Assembly: GCF_947499695.1 (NCBI RefSeq) | Contig: NZ_CANMPQ010000004.1 | Coordinates: 124,001 to 188,000, forward strand | Length of the DNA stretch: 64,000 bases | DNA from: an uncultured Allomuricauda sp. | GTDB lineage: Bacteria > Bacteroidota > Bacteroidia > Flavobacteriales > Flavobacteriaceae | Direction: 5' to 3' | Translations under genes and position numbers: made by a program | Shown: positions 51,210 through 58,800 of the stretch, piece by piece | How positions within the stretch are numbered: the first letter of the stretch is position 1 | Layout: each line of letters begins with the position of its first letter | The notes under the pieces: generated by a model | The model's input: the letters and a program-made list of their open reading frames with translations, nothing else | Told to the model about the DNA's origin: nothing | Database searches by the model: none

Positions 51210-52445
51210 ATGGCAAAGGAAAACTTGGAATGTTCTTTTTGTGGTAGAAAAAAACCTGAGACCAATCTTCTTATAGCTGGTCTTGACGCACATATTTGCG
51301 ACAGATGTATTGAACAGGCCCATAGTATTGTAGCGGAGGAATCTAAACAATCTAAAAACCAAGATCTGTCTTCAGAATTGGTCTTGAAAAAACCAATCGA
51401 GATCAGAGACTTTCTGGACACTTTTGTTATTGGACAAGAGCGCACCAAAAAGGTGATGTCCGTTGCCGTATATAACCATTACAAAAGACTTCTTCAGCCC
51501 AAAAGCTCAGAAGATGACGTAGAGATCCAAAAGAGTAACATCGTTATGGTAGGGCAAACAGGAACTGGAAAAACCCTGATTGCCAAAACTATAGCACGTA
51601 TGCTCAACGTTCCATTAGCCATTGTTGATGCTACTGTATTAACAGAGGCGGGTTACGTAGGTGAAGATGTAGAAAGTATACTAACCAGATTACTGCAAGC
51701 CGCAGATTATAACCTGGAAAAGGCGGAAAGAGGCATCGTTTTTATCGATGAGATAGATAAAATTGCCCGTAAAAGTGATAATCCTTCCATTACTCGTGAT
51801 GTTTCTGGCGAGGGTGTTCAGCAAGGGCTGCTAAAATTATTGGAAGGAACAGTAGTCAATGTTCCGCCTAAAGGTGGAAGAAAACATCCTGATCAGAAGT
51901 TCATTGAGGTCAATACAGAAAACATTCTTTTTGTTGCGGGAGGAGCCTTCGATGGTATTGAACGTATTATCACCAAACGCCTAAACATGCAAGCGGTGGG
52001 TTACAGTGCTTCAAAAGCGGAAGATCGTTTGGATAACGAAAATATCCTTCAATATATAATTCCAAAAGATTTAAAGGAATTTGGACTAATTCCTGAAATT
52101 ATTGGTAGACTCCCAGTGCTTACACATATGAATCCTTTGGATTCAAAAACATTAAGAGCTATTCTGACCGAGCCAAAAAATGCCATTATCAAACAATATG
52201 AGAAATTGTTTCTGATGGATGGCATTACGTTTAGCATTACCGAACAGGCTTTAAACTATATTGTAGAAAAAGCGGTGGAATATAAACTAGGTGCCAGAGG
52301 CTTGCGTTCGCTATGCGAAGCCGTTTTCACGGATGCAATGTTTGCCTTGCCAAGTAGCGAAGAAAAAGAATTTAAAGTCACCAAGGCTTATGCGGAAGAA
52401 AAGCTCTCGCACGAGACCATTAAAAAATTAAAAGCGGTTTCCTAA
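51210..52445 (+). CDS. clpX: ATP-dependent Clp protease ATP-binding subunit ClpX
   Basis: A 411-residue AAA+ unfoldase. The N-terminal C4 zinc domain ([17 protein letters not shown], then CDRC, residues 9-35) binds adaptors; the AAA+ module has Walker A GQTGTGKT (near residue 115), Walker [14 protein letters not shown], and the C-terminal domain ends the protein. The IGF-type loop that docks on ClpP is altered or diverged around residue 270 (no clean IGF was seen, the region reads [13 protein letters not shown]). Follows clpP by 89 nt; the gap includes AT-rich sequence that may hold its own promoter. Confidence 0.96.
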   Translation: MAKENLECSFCGRKKPETNLLIAGLDAHICDRCIEQAHSIVAEESKQSKNQDLSSELVLKKPIEIRDFLDTFVIGQERTKKVMSVAVYNHYKRLLQPKSSEDDVEIQKSNIVMVGQTGTGKTLIAKTIARMLNVPLAIVDATVLTEAGYVGEDVESILTRLLQAADYNLEKAERGIVFIDEIDKIARKSDNPSITRDVSGEGVQQGLLKLLEGTVVNVPPKGGRKHPDQKFIEVNTENILFVAGGAFDGIERIITKRLNMQAVGYSASKAEDRLDNENILQYIIPKDLKEFGLIPEIIGRLPVLTHMNPLDSKTLRAILTEPKNAIIKQYEKLFLMDGITFSITEQALNYIVEKAVEYKLGARGLRSLCEAVFTDAMFALPSSEEKEFKVTKAYAEEKLSHETIKKLKAVS

Positions 52446-52446
52446 A

Positions 52447-52986
52447 CTACACTGCTTTTTTGGTCACTTTATCTAAAAGTTCCAAACAAACTTCAGCAAT
52501 GATTTTTTCGTCGGAGTATAACTGATGCCCAAAATTGGGAACCACATGAAGTTCAGTTCCCATCTCATCTGCCCATTCATTTCCGGGGCGAAATTCGTCT
52601 TTGCCTCCATAAATTAAATTCGTGGGCACATCTGGCTTTTCATTTTCCAATCGTATTCTGGTAGGAGAAATTGCCGTCAGTGATTTCATAGGCAAACCTT
52701 TCAATGCGGCTTTCCATGCAATGGTACCTCCAGTACTGAATGCTAAATAATGACTCGCTTCATTTTCCTTTTTAAGCAAATGAGCAACTGCCGTATCAAT
52801 TCCGCCGTCAACAAAAGCTTTGTGAATGTTTTCTTCCGTGGAAACAGGTGTATCTATATTGCCCAATTGTTGGCAATCATAAAATACGATATCATAATAT
52901 TGTTGTAGGTACCCAAAATAAGAAGTAATCCAGAGTCCTTTTTTTACCCCCCACATATCGGAGATGATAACAAGTTTTTCAGCCAT
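52447..52986 (-). CDS. alpha/beta-hydrolase family protein
   Basis: A 179-residue protein with a minimal alpha/beta-hydrolase fold: EKLVIISDMWGVKKGLWI, a nucleophile-elbow-like FSTGGTIAWKAAL and a late His in NFGHQLYSDE, with LIYGGKDEFRPG holding the acidic residue. The start is uncertain: the ATG at 52986 suits the fold, while that at 53052 adds 22 residues and would sit close to the TAATTTTG -7 element at 53081-53088. The gene is convergent with clpX, with only one base between the stop codons. A strong palindrome lies upstream at 53117-53132. Substrate unknown. Confidence 0.8.
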   Translation of the reverse strand: MAEKLVIISDMWGVKKGLWITSYFGYLQQYYDIVFYDCQQLGNIDTPVSTEENIHKAFVDGGIDTAVAHLLKKENEASHYLAFSTGGTIAWKAALKGLPMKSLTAISPTRIRLENEKPDVPTNLIYGGKDEFRPGNEWADEMGTELHVVPNFGHQLYSDEKIIAEVCLELLDKVTKKAV

Positions 52987-53080
52987 AACTTTACTAATAT
53001 TCGGTTTATTAAGATGAGGGAACTCAAAATATCTGAACCAAACTTCAGTCATTAACGTTAAAAATCCTGATTTATTTGTC

Positions 53081-53132
53081 CAAAATTAAAGATTGTTCGA
53101 TGAACGGCATTCATTTACGAAAACGTTTTCGT
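53081..53132 (-). promoter_or_regulatory. LacI-type palindrome and -7 element upstream of a hydrolase
   Basis: ACGAAAACGTTTTCGT (53117-53132) is a perfect 16-bp palindrome with the central CG and AACGTT core typical of LacI/GalR-family operators. On the minus strand TAATTTTG (53088-53081) follows as an exact -7 element. The palindrome lies ~30 bp upstream of it, near the -33 region, so regulation of the hydrolase is plausible. Confidence 0.5.
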
Positions 53133-53179
53133 TAATTTCTTCGAATATTGGTTAAAAGTGTCATTGTTGTTCCAAACTA

Positions 53180-53539
53180 TCAATACCCAAAGTCAATACC
53201 TCCCAAAGAAGGCCCTTCAATGATTAGATGAATTGTGCCAACTGTAATAACAGTAGCCACAGCCATTAAAAGACTTTTCCCTACTGAGAACTTTCGTTTT
53301 TTCACCTCCCAAACATCCTTGTAGGCTATTTGAATTTCTCTCCCATCTGAAAGACCAACAATGCCAGTTTCGGTTAATCCAGTTATTTTCACTTTAACAT
53401 ACTTGTCTTCGTCCCTATCTAATTTGAGTTTATATTTTTTGCCCACTACAAGCGGTTCTTTAGTGTTGTTTAAATTTTTATAGGAGTGACAACTTTGTAG
53501 TAATAGACAAAGCAAAAAAGCAATACTAATGGTTCGCAT
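53180..53539 (-). CDS. small hypothetical lipoprotein
   Basis: A 119-residue lipoprotein with signal MRTISIAFLLCLLLQSC (lipobox LQSC), a beta-rich middle with GKKYKLKLD and GLSDGREIQIAYKDVWEVKKRKF, then one hydrophobic segment (SLLMAVATVITVGTIHLII, residues ~85-103). The middle loosely resembles Sm-like or SH3-like small barrels seen in Bacteroidota lipoproteins, but no named family is recognised. It stands alone. Confidence 0.72.
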   Translation of the reverse strand: MRTISIAFLLCLLLQSCHSYKNLNNTKEPLVVGKKYKLKLDRDEDKYVKVKITGLTETGIVGLSDGREIQIAYKDVWEVKKRKFSVGKSLLMAVATVITVGTIHLIIEGPSLGGIDFGY

Positions 53540-53643
53540 GATTAAATTGTTTTTTGGTTACATTCAAAACTATTGGACCATGAGAAAAGAGATGTCCTAT
53601 AATCTCTCATTTGGAAAAATCCGGACGAATGCTACTTAGAAGA

Positions 53644-54753
53644 TTAACCTCGGTACTGTGATGGTGTTTTACCCGTTATCTTTTTGAATGATTGGTAAAA
53701 AGTGGACTTTGAGTTGAAACCACATTCCAAACCTATGGCTACAATGGTGTAGGCTTCAAAGTCAGGGTCTTTTAATATTCTCTTTGATTCGTTTACCCTA
53801 AGCGTATTTATATAATCCGAAAAATGGAGTTGTTCTTCATTGATAACCTTGGATAAAGTACTCACACCAATTTGCAATGCTGATGCCACTGTATTCAAAC
53901 TTAGATTGGGGTCTAGAAAAAGTTTGTTTTCAAGGATAAAAGAATCAAACTGATCAAAGGTGAACTTCCCACGGGTTTTTTTTGTCTCAGACGAAAATAC
54001 ATTCTCCCCCTTATTAGGAGCAAGAATCGCCCTCAACGCTACTCTATCTTTTAGCAACCTATATCTGAAGAACGCTTTATAAGCCACCCAATAAATCAAT
54101 ATCGAAGAAGTCAATCTTAAAGGATAATATGAATACGGAGGTTTTACTATGTGCAACACACTGTTAAGTAGGACTGCAATCCCCCAAAAAAGAAATACTA
54201 AAGCACCCCATCTTAAAAAGTGTACAATCCAAATAAGATTATCATAAACCAAAATTTCCGCATACTGCCCCCTATGTCTTTTAAGTAACAGAACACATTT
54301 AGTGTAGAGGTAAACGGAATAGACCAAGGTTAAGAAGTCCTCTAGAAGATTGTACTTATGCAGCAAATCTATCGGTGTAGTTTCTCCAATCACGGAAACT
54401 ATCAAGTACCATCGAATTGAAGATGCTACCAAGAAAAAGGCAATCCCTTGTTTTATCAAGTTGGACTTTTTACTTTCCATCCCCAGATAATGTAGCAGAA
54501 ATGTATAAAAGGCAGGTACGATAAGTATGTACCACGGTATTGTTAGGTAGGTTGATATATTGCCATACTCCAGAATGTTTTTATCAATCAACCAGGACTG
54601 GAGGTTGTTCAAGGAAAGAAATATGACAAAAAGATTAAGGTAAAATATAGGTTTTTCAATTTTCCTTCGCATTGCAAACGTTACAAATACGAAGACAAAG
54701 CCCTGAATAGCCCCTACTATGAGAAAAAGATTAAAAATCGCCCTGAAATCCAT
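53644..54753 (-). CDS. membrane-embedded AraC-family transcriptional regulator
   Basis: A 369-residue protein with about seven transmembrane helices in residues 1-230 and a C-terminal AraC helix-turn-helix domain (LSLNTVASALQIGVSTLSKVI, then LECGFNSKSTFYQSFKKITGKTPSQY). The same design as the regulator at 4080-5168: the two share the GFNSKSTF second recognition-helix region. It lies 16 nt downstream of the GH3-family gene and is probably co-transcribed with it. Ligand unknown; a small hydrophobic or envelope-derived signal is suggested by the membrane input domain. Confidence 0.88.
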   Translation of the reverse strand: MDFRAIFNLFLIVGAIQGFVFVFVTFAMRRKIEKPIFYLNLFVIFLSLNNLQSWLIDKNILEYGNISTYLTIPWYILIVPAFYTFLLHYLGMESKKSNLIKQGIAFFLVASSIRWYLIVSVIGETTPIDLLHKYNLLEDFLTLVYSVYLYTKCVLLLKRHRGQYAEILVYDNLIWIVHFLRWGALVFLFWGIAVLLNSVLHIVKPPYSYYPLRLTSSILIYWVAYKAFFRYRLLKDRVALRAILAPNKGENVFSSETKKTRGKFTFDQFDSFILENKLFLDPNLSLNTVASALQIGVSTLSKVINEEQLHFSDYINTLRVNESKRILKDPDFEAYTIVAIGLECGFNSKSTFYQSFKKITGKTPSQYRG

Positions 54754-54769
54754 TGAGATCTCTTGAAAG

Positions 54770-56287
54770 TTAAGAAATCTCGTTCATTTGGAGTAATTCA
54801 TCAATATAACCTCTTTCATTGGACAGTCTGGGAATCTTGTGCTGTCCGCCTAGTTTGTTCTTGGATTTTAACCAGTCATGAAACAGGTTTTGCCGTGCAA
54901 CATGCACTTTGGGCATTCGAAGTGTAATATTATTATACCGTTTGGCCTCGTAGTCAGAATTCAGCGATTTTAGTGCATTGTCCAAAAACTCGGTAAAGTA
55001 GGCAACATCTTTTGGTGGTTTTCGAAACTCAATAATCCATTCATGGCCCCCTTTTTCGCTACCGTTCATAAAAATGGGCGCTGCAGTGTAATCCATGATC
55101 TGAGCATCAGTTTTTTGGCAAATCTGGTTCAAGGCCTCCTCTGCATTCTCAATAATGAGTTCTTCACCAAAAGCATTAATAAAGTGCTTGGTACGCCCTG
55201 TAATTCGAATTCTATAAGGGTTTGTTGAAGTAAAACGTACCGTATCGCCAATCTTGTAACGCCATAAACCAGCATTGGTGGTGATGACTATGGCATAATT
55301 TACTCCTGTTTTAACTTCCCAAAGTGGAATGGCTTTTTCTTCTTTTCCATAGGAATCCATGGGTATGAATTCATAAAAAATACCATAATCCAACATTAAG
55401 AGGAGGTCCTGGGAATTATTCCTATCCTGAATCCCAAAAAATCCCTCTGAGGCATTGTATGTTTCGTAGTAATTGAAGTTTTTCCTGGGCAATAATTTCT
55501 TATACTGATCTCTATAGGGTGCAAAACTCACTCCTCCATGAAAATATACTTCAAGGTTTTCCCAAATTTCAAACAAGTGGTTTTTACCCGTTTTTTCCAA
55601 TACATCATTCAGTAATACCAACATCCATGAAGGAACACCTGCCAAGCTGGTCACATTTTCCTGAATACTCTCATCGATAATGGCTTTTAACTTGGGTTCC
55701 CAATCACTCATTAACGATACCTTGTTACCCGGAGTACTACTATATTCGGCCCAAAGCGGCATATTATCAATTAGAATAGCAGAAAGGTCGCCGAAAAACG
55801 TCCCATTATCTTCATACAACTTTTTGCTACCCCCAAGCCTCAAACTCTTTCCAGTAAAAAGTTGGGAATTCTCATTGTTGTTAAGATATAAGCAAAGTAA
55901 ATCCTTACTGGATTTATAATGACAATCTTCCAGAGCTTCAGTGCTTACGGGAATAAACTTACTCTTCGCATTGGTCGTACCACTGCTTTTGGCAAACCAT
56001 TTTATCGCCGTGGGCCAAAACAGATTTTGTTCTCCACGTCGACTTCGTTCAATCAAATCCGCTATACCCTCATAGTTTACAATGGGCACTCTGTTTGCAA
56101 AATCCTCATACTTTTCAATGTCATTAAACCCATACTGTTTTCCAAGCATGGTATCTTTTGAAAAATCAACCAAATGCTGTAAAACTTCACTTTGCACATC
56201 CAACGGGTATTTCAAAAAAAGCTCAATTTGGTGATAGCGCTTTTTAAGTAACCAAGAAGCTATGGAATTGAATAAAGGTATTGGCAT
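54770..56287 (-). CDS. GH3-family acyl-adenylating enzyme
   Basis: A 505-residue member of the GH3 (auxin-responsive promoter) family in the ANL adenylating superfamily. Plant GH3 enzymes conjugate hormones (auxin, jasmonate) to amino acids; bacterial substrates are largely unknown. Motifs are the ATP-binding P-loop-like KSSGTTNAKSKFIPVS (near residue 105), NYYETYNASEGFFGIQD, GLWRYKIGDTVRFTS and RITGRTKHFINAFGEELI, all typical. It is full-length. Divergent from the DUF2797 gene and upstream of an AraC regulator, which may respond to its product. Confidence 0.92.
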   Translation of the reverse strand: MPIPLFNSIASWLLKKRYHQIELFLKYPLDVQSEVLQHLVDFSKDTMLGKQYGFNDIEKYEDFANRVPIVNYEGIADLIERSRRGEQNLFWPTAIKWFAKSSGTTNAKSKFIPVSTEALEDCHYKSSKDLLCLYLNNNENSQLFTGKSLRLGGSKKLYEDNGTFFGDLSAILIDNMPLWAEYSSTPGNKVSLMSDWEPKLKAIIDESIQENVTSLAGVPSWMLVLLNDVLEKTGKNHLFEIWENLEVYFHGGVSFAPYRDQYKKLLPRKNFNYYETYNASEGFFGIQDRNNSQDLLLMLDYGIFYEFIPMDSYGKEEKAIPLWEVKTGVNYAIVITTNAGLWRYKIGDTVRFTSTNPYRIRITGRTKHFINAFGEELIIENAEEALNQICQKTDAQIMDYTAAPIFMNGSEKGGHEWIIEFRKPPKDVAYFTEFLDNALKSLNSDYEAKRYNNITLRMPKVHVARQNLFHDWLKSKNKLGGQHKIPRLSNERGYIDELLQMNEIS

Positions 56288-56387
56288 TTTTAGGTATCTT
56301 TAACCTATAATGAGGTTGGGTCTTATAGCTAAAATAGGTCATCTTGCCTTCATTTTCAAATCAGTCTAAAAACATATCAATTCCGCC

Positions 56388-57182
56388 ATGCTTTACGAAG
56401 GTGTTCTCCGCAAAATGCAAACCGAATTAGGGAATCCTATCCAATATTATCTCGTTTTTGAAAACGATTTTTTAAACATGAACCAGCTTTTGGACAAGGA
56501 AATACAAATCGATTTCATTAAATATCAATGTCTGAATTGCGGAAGGGAAAGACCTATCTATCGACAAGGTTTTTGCAAATCTTGTTTTTATGAATCTCCG
56601 GCTGCAGGGGATTGGATCATGAAGCCTGAATTGAGCACAGCCCATTTAGGCAAGGAAGACCGTGATTTGGAATATGAGAAAAAAGCGCAGCTACAACCAC
56701 ATATTGTCTATCTGGCCAATAGCAGTAACGTAAAGGTTGGGGTAACCAGAAAATCCCAGGTCCCGACTCGGTGGATAGACCAAGGAGCTCATGAAGCTAT
56801 CGAAATTGTCGAAGTGCCCAACAGATACTTGGCAGGCATCACCGAGGTAGCGCTAAAAGCTCATGTAAGCGACAAGACCAGCTGGCGTAAAATGCTCACC
56901 AATAGCATAGAAGATGTTAATCTTGTGGATTGGAGAAATAAGCTCAAGTCCAGTGTTCCAGAAGAGGCATCTGATTATTTCATCGATTCAAACACCGAGA
57001 CACACATGGATTTTCCAGTGTTGCAATATCCCGAAAAAGTCAAGAGTCTTAATTTGGAGAAGACACCAAGTTACACCGGAGTCCTGAAGGGTGTAAAGGG
57101 TCAATATTTGATTTTTGAAGATAGCACTGTGTTCAATGTCAGAGGTAGTGAAGGGTACTATGTTGGTATAGGTATTAAGTAA
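56388..57182 (+). CDS. DUF2797 protein with zinc-binding motif
   Basis: A 264-residue cytosolic protein of the DUF2797 family: an N-terminal four-cysteine motif (CLNCGR...CKSCF, residues ~46-65) and a middle region (YLANSSNVKVGVTRKSQVPTRWIDQGA, residues ~105-130) that resembles a GIY-YIG-like fold. Function is unsettled. It heads an operon with the B1 metallo-beta-lactamase (24 nt) and the endonuclease/phosphatase (25 nt). It begins 100 nt from the divergent GH3-family gene. Confidence 0.88.
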   Translation: MLYEGVLRKMQTELGNPIQYYLVFENDFLNMNQLLDKEIQIDFIKYQCLNCGRERPIYRQGFCKSCFYESPAAGDWIMKPELSTAHLGKEDRDLEYEKKAQLQPHIVYLANSSNVKVGVTRKSQVPTRWIDQGAHEAIEIVEVPNRYLAGITEVALKAHVSDKTSWRKMLTNSIEDVNLVDWRNKLKSSVPEEASDYFIDSNTETHMDFPVLQYPEKVKSLNLEKTPSYTGVLKGVKGQYLIFEDSTVFNVRGSEGYYVGIGIK

Positions 57183-57206
57183 TTTCATCTCTGTATATCA
57201 CTTTAA

Positions 57207-57950
57207 ATGAAAAAAGCACTTTTCTTTTTCACTTCTTTGGCCCTACTCTATAGCTGTTCTAATAAAAACAAACAGCCCAAACCCTATCAAACGGATAATT
57301 TAAAGGTCGAACCCATAAGTAGTCATAATATTTTTGCGCATATCTCTTACTTGCAAACCGATGATTTTGGAAAGGTGGGATGCAATGGTATGGTTTATTT
57401 CAATGAAGATGAAGCAATAGTATTTGACACTCCTACCAATAACATGGCTTCAAAGGAGCTTATCGAATGGATTGAAAAAGAGCAGAAAAAGAAAATTGTG
57501 GCCGTGGTAGTTACCCATTTTCATGAGGATTGTTGGGGTGGACTTGATCAATTTCATGGAAGCAACATAAAATCATATGGCAGCCAAGAAACCATTTCTT
57601 TACTCAAACAAAAAGGATTGGAGCTTTTACCCAAAAACGATTTCAAGGACAGTATTGAAATTAAGGTCGGTTCCGCATCAGCTCTTGTAAAACATTTCGG
57701 TGCGGGCCATACCATAGATAATGTGGTTGGGTATGCTTCAGAAGAAAAGGCTCTTTTTGGTGGTTGTCTTATTAAATCAGTGAACGCCAGCAAGGGCAAT
57801 CTAGAAGATGCCGACGTTTCTGAATGGTCTACCACAGTTAAAAAAATAAAACAAGAGTTTCCAGATTTGGAAATTGTAATCCCCGGACATGGTAAAAGCG
57901 GAGGGATAGAACTTTTGGATTATACCATTCAATTGTTCGAGCGATATTAA
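57207..57950 (+). CDS. subclass B1-like metallo-beta-lactamase lipoprotein
   Basis: A 247-residue metallo-beta-lactamase-fold enzyme. Zinc ligands match subclass B1 exactly: His104, His106 and Asp108 (THFHEDCWGG), His168 (GAGHTIDN), Cys187 (FGGCLIKS) and His228 (PGHG). B1 enzymes hydrolyse beta-lactams including carbapenems. The signal peptide ends in a lipobox (LLYSC, Cys near residue 17), so the enzyme should be a lipoprotein, as NDM-1 is. Sequence outside the ligands is far from the classical acquired enzymes, so it looks like a resident chromosomal gene. It lies in an operon with DUF2797 and an endonuclease/phosphatase-family gene. Activity on drugs is unproven. Confidence 0.92.
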   Translation: MKKALFFFTSLALLYSCSNKNKQPKPYQTDNLKVEPISSHNIFAHISYLQTDDFGKVGCNGMVYFNEDEAIVFDTPTNNMASKELIEWIEKEQKKKIVAVVVTHFHEDCWGGLDQFHGSNIKSYGSQETISLLKQKGLELLPKNDFKDSIEIKVGSASALVKHFGAGHTIDNVVGYASEEKALFGGCLIKSVNASKGNLEDADVSEWSTTVKKIKQEFPDLEIVIPGHGKSGGIELLDYTIQLFERY

Positions 57951-57975
57951 GTTGAAAAAACCAAAATAAACAAAC

Positions 57976-58800
57976 GTGAGAAAAGAGTTGATTCTTACCA
58001 TCATACTGTTGGCAGGCATAAGTCTAAATGCCCAAAAATCCATAATGACCTACAATATTCGCTATAACAATCCAGGAGATAAGGAAAATTGGTGGGAAAA
58101 TCGCAAACAAGAAGTTGCAGATTTAATACAGCACTATAACCCCGATATTTTAGGGATTCAGGAAGGTTTACATGACCAGGTGACCTATTTGGGCAACACC
58201 CTGGAAAATTTCAGTTTTGTTGGTGTAGGACGAGATGATGGAAAACAAAAAGGTGAATACGCAGCAATTTTCTTCAACAAGAAGAATTTGGAATTGGTCA
58301 ACACCAAAACTTATTGGCTTTCTGAAACGCCGGATAGGATTTCTGTGGGATGGGATGCTTCTATGGAGCGAATTGTGACCTATGCCAAATTCAAGGACAA
58401 AGGCACCAAAAAAATAACCCATGTGTTCAATTGTCACTATGACCATATCGGGAAGCTAGCAAGGGAAAATTCCTCAAAACTAGTCCTTGAGCTTATAAAA
58501 AAAATGGGAATTGCCAATGAGCGTGTTGCCGTTATTGGGGATTTAAATAGTCATCCCGAAGAAAGTCCAATTCAAATCTTGAAAACACAACTGCAAGATG
58601 GATATGAAATCAGCGTAGCCTCAGCCTATGGCCCTGTAGGAACCTTTAATGGCTTCAATCCAAATGAAAAGCTCACGAGAAGAATAGACTACATTCTAAC
58701 CAAAAATTTGAAGGTTGAAACTTTTCGCACCATTGACGACCGGAGAAAGAATGGATTGTATCCTTCAGACCACCTTCCTGTCCTCGTTACTTTGGATTAG
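57976..58800 (+). CDS. secreted endonuclease/exonuclease/phosphatase-family protein
   Basis: A 274-residue exported protein (signal peptide LILTIILLAGISLNAQ, residues 5-20; GTG start at 57976). The EEP fold is shown by IMTYNIRYNN, GIQEGLHDQ (metal Glu), GDLNSHPEESP (Asp/Asn pair) and the C-terminal SDHLPVLV. Members hydrolyse phosphodiesters or sphingomyelin, phosphoinositides, or nucleic acids; the substrate here is unknown. Its TAG stop (58798-58800) interlocks with the TAA stop of the convergent AsmA gene (58799-58797 on the minus strand). Last gene of the DUF2797-bla operon. Confidence 0.9.
   Translation: MRKELILTIILLAGISLNAQKSIMTYNIRYNNPGDKENWWENRKQEVADLIQHYNPDILGIQEGLHDQVTYLGNTLENFSFVGVGRDDGKQKGEYAAIFFNKKNLELVNTKTYWLSETPDRISVGWDASMERIVTYAKFKDKGTKKITHVFNCHYDHIGKLARENSSKLVLELIKKMGIANERVAVIGDLNSHPEESPIQILKTQLQDGYEISVASAYGPVGTFNGFNPNEKLTRRIDYILTKNLKVETFRTIDDRRKNGLYPSDHLPVLVTLD

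Noticed and set aside
51210..52445. ClpX lacking its ClpP-docking loop
   Set aside because: I could not see a clean IGF motif by eye, but the clpP neighbour and otherwise normal sequence make misreading or a variant loop more likely than loss; not strong enough to report.
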